From assembly GCA_002256985.1 (NCBI GenBank), contig NCGO01000008.1, positions 1 through 64,000 on the forward strand: 64,000 nucleotides of DNA, written 5' to 3'. This DNA is from Novosphingobium sp. 28-62-57 (lineage in GTDB: Bacteria; Pseudomonadota; Alphaproteobacteria; Sphingomonadales; Sphingomonadaceae). A program made the position numbers and the translations under genes. Below the pieces are notes generated by a model, which did not search any database, was not told where the DNA came from, and saw nothing but the letters and a program-made list of their open reading frames with translations. Of this stretch, positions 8,993 to 16,590 are shown in pieces (the first letter of the stretch is position 1; the number at the start of each line of letters is the position of its first letter).

Positions 8993-10228
8993 GTGATCCT
9001 GCCGCGCCTTTTCGACGAGTATTCAACCGTGGACGAAGAATTCTACCGCATGAAGCGCCTGCCGCCCTACGTCATTGCCGAAGTCAACGGCATGCGGGCC
9101 GCCGCGCGCGCCGCCGGTAGGGACATCATCGACCTTGGCATGGGCAACCCCGATCTGCCGCCGCCTGATCACGTGATCGACAAGCTGTGCGAAGTGGCGC
9201 GCAAGCCCGATGCACACGGCTATTCGGCTTCCTCGGGCATCCCCGGCGTGCGCAAGGCGCAGGCCAATTACTATGGCCGCCGCTTCAACGTGGACCTTGA
9301 TCCCGAAACCGAAGTGGTGATGACGATGGGCTCGAAGGAAGGCTTGGCCTCCCTTGCCACCGCCGTCACCGCGCCCGGCGACGTGGTGCTCGCGCCCAAT
9401 CCCAGCTATCCGATCCACACCTTTGGCTTCATCATTGCAGGCGCCACGATCCGTTCTGTGCCGACCACGCCGGACGAGCGCTATTGGGATTCGCTGGACC
9501 GCGCGATGAAGTATTCGGTGCCGCGCCCATCGATCCTGATCGTCAACTATCCGTCGAACCCCACGGCTGAAACGGTTGATCTGGCTTTCTACGAACGGCT
9601 GGTGGCGTGGGCCAAGGAAAACAAGGTCTGGATCCTGTCCGACCTTGCCTATTCCGAACTCTATTTCGATGGCAATCCTACCCGCTCGATCCTTGAGGTG
9701 CCGGGGGCCAAGGATGTGGCGGTGGAATTCACCTCGATGTCCAAGACGTTCTCGATGGCAGGCTGGCGCGTCGGCTTTGCGGTGGGCAATCCGCGCCTGA
9801 TCGCGGCGCTCAAGCGGGTGAAGTCTTACCTCGATTATGGCGCGTTCACGCCGATTCAAGCTGCTGCCTGCGCCGCGCTCAATGGCCCTCAGGATATCGT
9901 GCAGAAGAACCGCGAACTCTATCAGAAGCGCCGCGATGTGATGGTTGAGGCCTTTGGCCGCTCGGGTTGGGAAATCCCCAGCCCCAAGGCCTCGATGTTC
10001 GCCTGGGCACCGCTGCCGCCCGCGTTGATGCATCTGGGCAGCCTTGAATTTTCCAAGCAATTGCTCACCCACGCCGAAGTCGCAGTCGCGCCCGGCGTCG
10101 GTTATGGCGAGGATGGCGAGGGCTATGTGCGCATCGCGATGGTCGAAAACGAACAGCGCCTCCGCCAGGCCGCGCGCAACATCAAGCGCTATTTGCAGTC
10201 GATGGGCGTCAACTCGTCTGCGGCCTGA
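8993..10228 (+). CDS. alaC: AlaC-type PLP-dependent aminotransferase
   Basis: A fold-type I class I/II aminotransferase closely patterned on E. coli AlaC, which makes alanine from pyruvate with glutamate. The N-terminal RLPPYVIAEV, the IIDLGMGNPDLPPP motif, YPSNPTAETV, and the Schiff-base lysine in SMSKTFSMAGWRVGF are all present. Several starts are possible in this frame: ATG 8942, GTG 8993 and GTG 9029. The GTG at 8993 has AAGGG upstream and was chosen, with low certainty. Related LL-diaminopimelate aminotransferases share these motifs, so lysine biosynthesis is an alternative role. Confidence 0.85.
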   Translation: MILPRLFDEYSTVDEEFYRMKRLPPYVIAEVNGMRAAARAAGRDIIDLGMGNPDLPPPDHVIDKLCEVARKPDAHGYSASSGIPGVRKAQANYYGRRFNVDLDPETEVVMTMGSKEGLASLATAVTAPGDVVLAPNPSYPIHTFGFIIAGATIRSVPTTPDERYWDSLDRAMKYSVPRPSILIVNYPSNPTAETVDLAFYERLVAWAKENKVWILSDLAYSELYFDGNPTRSILEVPGAKDVAVEFTSMSKTFSMAGWRVGFAVGNPRLIAALKRVKSYLDYGAFTPIQAAACAALNGPQDIVQKNRELYQKRRDVMVEAFGRSGWEIPSPKASMFAWAPLPPALMHLGSLEFSKQLLTHAEVAVAPGVGYGEDGEGYVRIAMVENEQRLRQAARNIKRYLQSMGVNSSAA

Positions 10229-10250
10229 CGCGCCTGACTCACAAATAACC

Positions 10251-10339
10251 TCGTCATTGCGAGCGTAGCGAAGCAATCCAGCGCGTGCGCCGACCGCTCT
10301 GGATTGCTTCTCCCTGCTGCGCAGGGCTCGCAATGACGA
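10251..10339. repeat. Large palindromic intergenic repeat (TCATTGCGAG type)
   Basis: A nested inverted repeat. Outer arms TCGTCATTGCGAG (10251-10263) and CTCGCAATGACGA (10327-10339); inner arms GAAGCAATCCAG (10270-10281) and CTGGATTGCTTC (10299-10310). It sits just after the aminotransferase stop codon. This kind of element is scattered between genes in many proteobacteria and can act as an mRNA stabiliser or terminator. Confidence 0.85.
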
Positions 10340-10451
10340 ACTGTTTGTTAGACCGCCCTTCAGCAACGGTCATCGGTCAAATGAGGGCACTGGACCAGCG
10401 GCATCGTGTGGGGCACCTTGGCACACAACGAACAATGAGCGGATGCCCCGG

Positions 10452-11249
10452 ATGAACTTTCACGATCGCGTTTCCATCACCGTTGAAAACCACGTCGCCC
10501 ACGTCCTGCTCGACCGGGCAGACAAGATGAACGCGCTCGACGATGCGATGTTCGAAGCCATCATCGCCGCAGGACACTACCTCCACAACGAACGCGGCAT
10601 TCGCGCGGTGGTGCTGTCGGGCGCAGGGCGTTCATTCTGCGCCGGACTGGATCTGTCCAGCATGGGCCAGGCCGACCGCTGGGGTGAGGGGGGCTTGGCC
10701 GAACGCACCCATGGCAACGCAAACCGCCCGCAGCAGGCGGCGATGGTCTGGCGCAAGCTGCCGATGCCGGTGATCGCGGCCATTCACGGCGTGTGCTTTG
10801 GCGGCGGCTTGCAGGTGGCCAGCGGCGCGGACATCCGCTTCATCGCACCCGATGCGCGGCTGGCGGTCATGGAAGTCAAATGGGGTCTTGTGCCCGATAT
10901 GGCCGGATATGCGCTGTGGCGCGGGAATGTGCGCGATGATGTGCTGCGCGAACTGACCTATACCCACCGCGAATTCTCGGGCGAAGATGCCGTCCGCTTC
11001 GGCTTTGCCACCCACGTCAGCGCCGATCCGCTGGCCGATGCCATGGCGCTGGCGCAGGACATCGCTTCCAAAAGCCCTACAGCCGTGCGCGGGGCCAAGC
11101 TCCTGTCCAACCGCACGCCCGATATGTCCGTGGACGAAGTGCTGATGGCCGAATCGCTCGCCCAGCACGAACTGATGTATTCAAAGAACCAGATCGAAGC
11201 CGTGCGCGCTGGCATGGAAAAGCGGCCCGCAGAATTTGTCGATCCGTGA
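10452..11249 (+). CDS. Crotonase/enoyl-CoA hydratase family protein
   Basis: About 265 residues of the crotonase superfamily, acting on acyl-CoA thioesters. The oxyanion-hole segments are seen as SFCAGLDLSSM and IHGVCFGGGLQVASGADIRF. The second catalytic region reads MEVKWGLVPDMAG, where a Glu of classical enoyl-CoA hydratases is not obvious, so hydratase activity is not assured. Two in-frame ATGs exist, at 10443 and 10452. The GAGCGG upstream fits the second better. The RNB gene begins 21 bp after the stop, so they may be co-transcribed. Confidence 0.85.
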   Translation: MNFHDRVSITVENHVAHVLLDRADKMNALDDAMFEAIIAAGHYLHNERGIRAVVLSGAGRSFCAGLDLSSMGQADRWGEGGLAERTHGNANRPQQAAMVWRKLPMPVIAAIHGVCFGGGLQVASGADIRFIAPDARLAVMEVKWGLVPDMAGYALWRGNVRDDVLRELTYTHREFSGEDAVRFGFATHVSADPLADAMALAQDIASKSPTAVRGAKLLSNRTPDMSVDEVLMAESLAQHELMYSKNQIEAVRAGMEKRPAEFVDP

Positions 11250-11270
11250 TCTGCTGCTAAGCCCCGGGGC

Positions 11271-12656
11271 ATGAAGGCCATTCACGATCCCGCCGGCGCG
11301 CTCACCGCCGGTCTCGCCGCGATCCGCCAGCAATATCAGGTGCCGCAGGGTTTCCCGCCGCAAGTGCTGGCGCTGGCCGAAGCATCGGCAGGGCGCGCAC
11401 CCACCGCCCATGTTGACCGCACCGCCATCCCCTTCATCACGCTCGATCCTGCCAGCAGCACCGATCTCGACCAAGCCTTGTGGATCGAAGCGGCAGGTGC
11501 CGATCTGATCCTCCACTATGCCATCGCCGATGTCGCGTGGTTCGTGGACGATGGCGATGCGGTCGATGCCGAGGCTTGGAAGCGGGGCGAGACGCTCTAT
11601 CTGCCCGATGGCAAGGCCAGCCTCTATCCCCCGATCCTGTCCGAACGCGCCGCCAGCCTCCTGCCCGATGGCCCGCGCCCGGCCGTGGTCTTCACCGTCC
11701 GCCTCGCGCCCGATGGCACCGCACGGCTCGATCATGCCGAACGCGCGCTGATCCGCAGCCGCGCCAAGCTGGCCTACGATGCGGTGCAGGACGCTGATCT
11801 TCCGCCCGCCTTTGCCGAATATGCCCTCCGCGTGAATGCTGCCGAGGCTGCACGCGGGGCCGCACGTGTCGATCCGCCAGAGCAGGAAGTCGAAGCCCTG
11901 GGGGATGGCCGCTTTGCGCTCGCCTTCCGGCCCTTGCTGCGTTCCGAACGGCACAATGCCGCGATGTCGCTTTCGGCCAATCTGGCCATCGCCGATGCGT
12001 TGCATCAGGCAGGCACTGGCCTGTTTCGCGTCATGGCCGGGCCGGATGAACGCGCCGTGTCGCGCTTGCGCTCCACCGCTGCCGGATTGGGCATGGCATG
12101 GGACCAAGGCGAGGACTTGAAGTCGCTCGAACGGCGGCTTGACCAGAAGAACCCGCACCACGCCGCCTTCATGCTGGCCGTCCGTCGCGCGGGCAATGGC
12201 GCGGGCTATGCGCCGTGGACACCGGGTGAAAAGCCGTGGCACGAGGCTATTGCCGCCACGTATGTCCACGCCACCGCCCCCTTGCGCCGCTTGGCCGATC
12301 GCTATGTGATCCGCGCTGCGCTGGCCATCGCCCATGGCCAACCCGTCCCTGCCGAGGTCGGGGAAGCTTTCCAGCGACTGCCTACGGTCATGGCCCGCTC
12401 TGGCGCATTGTCGGGCCAGATCGAACGCGCGGTGATCGATCTTGCCGAAACGGTCATGCTGCAGGACCGCTTGGGCGAACACTTCGCCGCGTGCATTACC
12501 GATGCCGATGGCGATTCGGCCCGCGTCCAGCTGATCGACTTGCCCGTGGTCGCTCGCGCCAGAATTCCCGATGCCACCCCCGGCCAGCGCCGCAACCTGC
12601 GCCTTGAAACCGTCGACACCGCAAAGCGCCGCCTTACTTTCGTCCCAGCGGACTGA
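11271..12656 (+). CDS. Short RNB-domain 3'-5' exoribonuclease
   Basis: A ribonuclease of the RNase II/R superfamily, 461 residues, made mostly of the RNB catalytic domain without the cold-shock and S1 domains of full RNase R. The metal-binding aspartates lie in ITLDPASSTDLDQAL (Asp59, Asp65, Asp67). The position of the fourth aspartate of E. coli RNase II is Gln here, as I recall for other short members. HATAPLRRLADRY is the conserved C-terminal RNB motif. Likely role: RNA turnover in the cytoplasm. The ATG at 11271 has no strong ribosome site but gives the expected N-terminus. Confidence 0.86.
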   Translation: MKAIHDPAGALTAGLAAIRQQYQVPQGFPPQVLALAEASAGRAPTAHVDRTAIPFITLDPASSTDLDQALWIEAAGADLILHYAIADVAWFVDDGDAVDAEAWKRGETLYLPDGKASLYPPILSERAASLLPDGPRPAVVFTVRLAPDGTARLDHAERALIRSRAKLAYDAVQDADLPPAFAEYALRVNAAEAARGAARVDPPEQEVEALGDGRFALAFRPLLRSERHNAAMSLSANLAIADALHQAGTGLFRVMAGPDERAVSRLRSTAAGLGMAWDQGEDLKSLERRLDQKNPHHAAFMLAVRRAGNGAGYAPWTPGEKPWHEAIAATYVHATAPLRRLADRYVIRAALAIAHGQPVPAEVGEAFQRLPTVMARSGALSGQIERAVIDLAETVMLQDRLGEHFAACITDADGDSARVQLIDLPVVARARIPDATPGQRRNLRLETVDTAKRRLTFVPAD

Positions 12657-12731
12657 GCCGCGCACAAGAACCTCTTGCGACACCGCCCCGTTCCGGCTAA
12701 CCGCCCCGAACCACGCACCTTCTGCGATCGA

Positions 12732-12805
12732 GGCCCGATGGCGGAGTGGTTACGCACCGGATTGCAAATCCGTTTACGCCGGTTCGATTCCGGCTCGGGC
12801 CTCCA
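12732..12805 (+). tRNA. tRNA-Cys (anticodon GCA)
   Basis: A full cloverleaf: acceptor GGCCCGA (12732-12738) pairs with TCGGGCC (12795-12801), discriminator T, encoded CCA at 12803-12805. The anticodon loop TTGCAAA gives GCA, reading Cys codons. The T-arm is CCGGTTCGATTCCGG. Its 3' end borders a 348-bp non-coding stretch and then the atypical AAA gene, a common position for acquired DNA, but no repeated copy of the tRNA end was found. Confidence 0.96.
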
Positions 12806-13153
12806 TTCCACCATTTGAAGACGTTTGGTAACGTCCATCATGGTCGGAAAGCGCTCTAATTCACGCTAGCCGTCGCGACGGTGCTGTGTATCCACCATCA
12901 CGTGCCGAAGGCGTATCTCGAAGAAAGGTGCGCCAATCAATATCGTTAAAGAGCCAGTTCGCGGAATTACGCGACATTGCATTCACGCGAGCGCATTAAC
13001 TCTTCGACCATCCACCTGATGATAAAGCCTCACTTCGTTAGAGCGGGATGACGTTAAACTGACTCAGATCTCCGCTCGACACGAACGGGACATGTGTTGG
13101 ATCAATGTAATGTCATCCCGGTCTAGCAAAAACTCCATGATAAAGGGTTCGTC
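12806..13153. other. Non-coding gap between tRNA-Cys and the AAA gene
   Basis: No gene is seen. The stretch holds a perfect 12-bp palindrome CCGTCGCGACGG (12870-12881) and a widely spaced inverted repeat CGGGATGAC (13044-13052) with GTCATCCCG (13112-13120). Inside the latter, GCTCGACACGAACGG at 13073-13087 matches one arm of the repeat at 34519-34580. It may be a decayed repeat or a leader region; the downstream start has AAAGGG as ribosome site. Confidence 0.5.
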
Positions 13154-14896
13154 ATGAGCGAAAAGGCAGCTCCCGATCTTGTTCGGCTAAAGGTACTGAA
13201 CGATCAAACGACGCCCTATCCATTCGTAGTAAAACTGCTCGAAACCGTCTTTGGAAAGGCACCGCTCGATGCGCAGCTAACCGCCACGACTGCTCATCAT
13301 TATGGTGAGGCGGATTGTGGATTGTGGCCATCAGCCGTCGCCGACGCCTTACTCGCCACCGCTCAGGCGAGGATAAATGAGGCGGGACATCGTCTGGCTT
13401 TCAGCAGGTCAGTAGCTGACGGATACGAGGTTGCCGGGCAAGGTAGCTGCTCCATTTGTGGAAAGCCCGAAGGCCATGCACGCAGCATGTACCGGAGCGG
13501 GGATGCCAGTATATGTGACAACTGCATCCTTGATGCCTCTGCGTACCTTTCGGAGACGGTCGCTTCCACCCAGTTCAAACATGCCTATGAAGCGCTCAAC
13601 GCCCATTTTGGAACATTGGGCCTGTCCGATATCGAAGCATCAGTTCGCAGTTTCCCTTTGCGAATGCGTGCTGATCTGCAGCTTGGCTTCGACCAGATAC
13701 TGAGTCCCAACACAGTCCGGCAAGTCGGCATCAAGGCGGGCTACCGCTATCAGTCGATGGAATTTGCCGACCTTTGGGAAACGGGCAATTCAGCGCAGAT
13801 AATTGTCCCTGTTCAATACGCTGAGCTGGACATCGGCGGGGAAATGCCACGCAGATGTGTTGGCACCGCGTTGTGGCTTCTTGATAAGGACGGTTTGAAG
13901 CACGCAGTGTTCGTCTCTCAGGAAGAAGGCATGCGTGGCGACCCGCGCGTCAAGGTGGAAATCGCTGTACCGACTGGGGAAGCTGGCGCGAGTCTGGTCG
14001 CCTCATACTTCCGTGACATGGAACGCGTGATTGCGAAGGCCGAGTCCTATCGAGGAAAGGTGCTTTCCCTTGAAATGGATAGCCGGTGGCAAGGACTTGC
14101 AGGCGGGATTACCATCCACCGGCTTTCACCGATTGCAAGGGAGGATGTAATCCTGCCGGAGAAGACACTCACCCTTCTGGATCGCAATGTCCTGGACTTC
14201 GCAGCACTCCGCCCGAAACTGCGCGCCATGGGGCAGCCGACGAAGAAGGGGCTGCTGTTCTACGGACCTCCCGGCACCGGAAAAACACACACGATCCAGT
14301 ATCTTGCCAGTAGCCTGACAGGCCACACCACATTGCTAGTGACGGCGGATCAAGTCTGCCTCCTGAACGAATACTTCGGACTTGCGCGCCTCCTTCAGCC
14401 GTCGGTTCTGGTGATTGAGGACGCGGACCTTATTGCCAGGGATCGCGAGGACATGCGTGGCGCGGGTGAGGAAGCCCTCCTCAACAAACTTCTCAACGAA
14501 ATGGACGGCCTGCGGCAAGATGCGGATATCTTCTTCGTTCTGACAACCAATCGGCCCGAGCACCTCGAACCTGCACTTGCAGGCCGTCCGGGACGGATCG
14601 ACCAGGCAATCGAATTCCCGCTTCCCGACGAGCAAGGCAGGTTGAAGCTCGCCCTCCTGTATGGCGGCGAGTTATCGCTTGATGATGGGGTCAGAACCAA
14701 GATCGTGCAGCGGACCGAAGGCGTTAGCGCTGCTTTCATCAAGGAACTCATGCGGCGTATTTCGCAACGGGTGATTGAGGATGGCGCAGCAGAACAGTGC
14801 GCCTCCGAGGCCCATGTGCTCGCAGCTCTGGACGAAATGATGTTCGCGGGCGGCACTCTGAATGCGCAACTGCTTGGTGCGGGCAGGGTGGAATGA
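13154..14896 (+). CDS. ClpS-like domain + ClpX-type zinc finger + AAA ATPase fusion
   Basis: A 580-residue cytoplasmic protein with an unusual architecture. Residues 13-85 align with ClpS: VLNDQTTPYPFVVKLLETVF matches [12 protein letters not shown], and HHYGEADCGLWP matches [12 protein letters not shown], keeping the Asn, Asp and His that grip an N-terminal amino group. Residues 99-124 form a C4 zinc finger like the ClpX N-domain (CSIC...CDNC). A middle domain of unknown fold follows. The AAA module has Walker A GPPGTGKT (371-378), an inverted Walker B (VLVIEDAD) and arginine-finger region RPGRID, so it belongs to the classical AAA clade, not to ClpX. No protease domain or ClpP loop is seen. 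Inferred role: N-degron-guided unfoldase. Confidence 0.85.
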   Translation: MSEKAAPDLVRLKVLNDQTTPYPFVVKLLETVFGKAPLDAQLTATTAHHYGEADCGLWPSAVADALLATAQARINEAGHRLAFSRSVADGYEVAGQGSCSICGKPEGHARSMYRSGDASICDNCILDASAYLSETVASTQFKHAYEALNAHFGTLGLSDIEASVRSFPLRMRADLQLGFDQILSPNTVRQVGIKAGYRYQSMEFADLWETGNSAQIIVPVQYAELDIGGEMPRRCVGTALWLLDKDGLKHAVFVSQEEGMRGDPRVKVEIAVPTGEAGASLVASYFRDMERVIAKAESYRGKVLSLEMDSRWQGLAGGITIHRLSPIAREDVILPEKTLTLLDRNVLDFAALRPKLRAMGQPTKKGLLFYGPPGTGKTHTIQYLASSLTGHTTLLVTADQVCLLNEYFGLARLLQPSVLVIEDADLIARDREDMRGAGEEALLNKLLNEMDGLRQDADIFFVLTTNRPEHLEPALAGRPGRIDQAIEFPLPDEQGRLKLALLYGGELSLDDGVRTKIVQRTEGVSAAFIKELMRRISQRVIEDGAAEQCASEAHVLAALDEMMFAGGTLNAQLLGAGRVE

Positions 14897-15028
14897 TTTT
14901 GGTAAGGCGGTGTCGATAACGAATTCACCAACGCAAACTTCTGCGTAAGTGTAATCGCTAGGCCTGGCCGTGCAGCCTGACGCCATCTGGCTTCGGCCTG
15001 ACTGTTCCCCAACGCGCAGGTCCGCAAA

Positions 15029-15559
15029 TTGTCATACCCGGTCCGTAATTGGCTGGGCATGGCGGCGGGTAACCTTCTCGATCAGGTTTTTGCAGAACGG
15101 AGCGGCTGGGTCAGGCTGCGGGACCGGGTCTCGCGCCTGACGCGCCGCGCCGATGCCGAAGACCTGCTGCATGACGCGTGGGTTGGCCTGAAGACGCGCA
15201 ACGTCGAAGCCCGCAATGCCGATGCCTTGCTGGTCCGAACGGCCTCGCGCGGCGGTATTGACGCTTACCGCAAGGAGCAGCGCCTTGCGGCCAATGTTCA
15301 GCGTGATGCAGAAGCGGATTTGATCGCAGATAACGCTCCGCTGCAGGACGAAGTGCTGATTGCACGCGAAAGGTTGGAGCAATTGCGCGCAGGCCTTGCT
15401 CTGCTCAGTCCGCGCACGCGGGAGATTTTCTTGCTGCATCGGCTCGACGGGCTTAAGTATCGCGAGATTGCGCAGAAACTCGATATCAGCCAGAGCGCCG
15501 TTGAAAAGCACATTGCCAAGGCCATGCTGCACCTGATTGACTGGATGGAGAATTGGTGA
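15029..15559 (+). CDS. ECF sigma factor, FecI-like
   Basis: An extracytoplasmic-function sigma factor of about 176 residues. Region 2 includes RADAEDLLHDAWVGLKTR, and region 4 ends with LKYREIAQKLDISQSAVEKHIAKAM, a typical helix-turn-helix. It is directly followed by a FecR-type regulator and then an STN-domain TonB receptor, so it should drive that receptor gene on a surface signal. The frame begins with TTG at 15029; the ATG at 15059 (MAAGNLLDQVFAE) is an equally good start and gives the more usual length. Confidence 0.9.
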   Translation: MSYPVRNWLGMAAGNLLDQVFAERSGWVRLRDRVSRLTRRADAEDLLHDAWVGLKTRNVEARNADALLVRTASRGGIDAYRKEQRLAANVQRDAEADLIADNAPLQDEVLIARERLEQLRAGLALLSPRTREIFLLHRLDGLKYREIAQKLDISQSAVEKHIAKAMLHLIDWMENW

Positions 15560-15560
15560 A

Positions 15561-16502
15561 GTGATCTTCCGCCGCAGGCTGGAAAATGTGAACCGGCAAA
15601 CTGCGGACTGGTTGGCGCGCCTTCATGCCGACGATCGCAGTGCCGAAGATGAAGCACGTTTTCGCGATTGGCTGAATTCCAGCAATGCCAACAAGGAAGC
15701 TTTCGAAAGTGCCTCGTCGCTCTGGACATCGGTCGGCGGGCTGCGCGAGGGCTATGCTCCCGAGCGGATTGCAATGGCACCTAAGCCGGTACTTATGTCG
15801 CGCCGGACGGTGATGGCAGGGGGCGGTGCGGCGGTTGTGATGGCAGGCGCAACGCTGGGCTGGCAAACGGCTTATGCTGGCGTCTATCGCACCGAAATCG
15901 GTGAGCAGCGCCGTTTCCAACTGGCAGATGGCACGCGCGCGATGCTCGATACCGATACGCAAATCCGGTTTCGCGTGAAGGATGATCTGCGGTTGCTTGC
16001 GCTGCAGTCTGGCCGTGTCGATCTGGATATTGCGCCCGATGCCCGCCCGTTCGTGATCGATCTGGGTGATCGTCAGGCCTTTGCCAATCAGGCCCGCATT
16101 GATGCGCGCCGGACCGATGCCGTGGCGCAACTGACCACGATCAGCGGGGTGGCCCAGGTTGAAAATCCCTCGGGCGAAAAGCTGACCCTGCCGATGGGAA
16201 GCCGGGTGGCCATTGCCAATGGACGCAGGGACCTGATCGATCAGCCGGAGCTGGAAGATCTGATTGCCTGGCAGAGTGGCAGATTGGCGTTCAGAGACAA
16301 TACTTTGCGTGAGGCGATTGGTGAATTCAATCGCTATTCCACGCGCGTGCTGGTGGTTGATGATCCCGCTGTTGCAGCGCTGCGCATCAGTGGTGTCTAC
16401 CGCGCCGGGGATAGCGAAGCCTTTGCCCGCTCTTTGGCGCTGCTGTTGCCTGTCACAGTCTCTGTTGCTGGCGACTCCATCAAGATTTCTGCCGACCGAT
16501 AA
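15561..16502 (+). CDS. FecR-type anti-sigma regulator
   Basis: An inner-membrane sigma regulator of about 313 residues. The N-terminal cytoplasmic part (NRQTADWLARLHADDRS, then FRDWLNSS) is the DUF4880-like FecR N-domain, a single hydrophobic segment follows (VMAGGGAAVVMAGATLGW), and the periplasmic FecR domain reads FQLADGTRAMLDTDTQIRF. It relays the receptor signal to the ECF sigma encoded just upstream. The GTG at 15561, one base past the sigma stop codon, has GGAGAA upstream and was preferred over the TTG inside the sigma gene. Confidence 0.9.
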   Translation: MIFRRRLENVNRQTADWLARLHADDRSAEDEARFRDWLNSSNANKEAFESASSLWTSVGGLREGYAPERIAMAPKPVLMSRRTVMAGGGAAVVMAGATLGWQTAYAGVYRTEIGEQRRFQLADGTRAMLDTDTQIRFRVKDDLRLLALQSGRVDLDIAPDARPFVIDLGDRQAFANQARIDARRTDAVAQLTTISGVAQVENPSGEKLTLPMGSRVAIANGRRDLIDQPELEDLIAWQSGRLAFRDNTLREAIGEFNRYSTRVLVVDDPAVAALRISGVYRAGDSEAFARSLALLLPVTVSVAGDSIKISADR

Positions 16503-16590
16503 TTTTTTTGGATCAGGGGTGAGGTAAATCCGCTCCCCGTCGTCTTGCCCCGGAACGCACAACTCAGGCGTTTGAATGGGGATCAGTATC

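Noticed and set aside
12732..13153. Integration site at tRNA-Cys
   Set aside because: No integrase and no second copy of the tRNA 3' end were found on the far side of the AAA gene.
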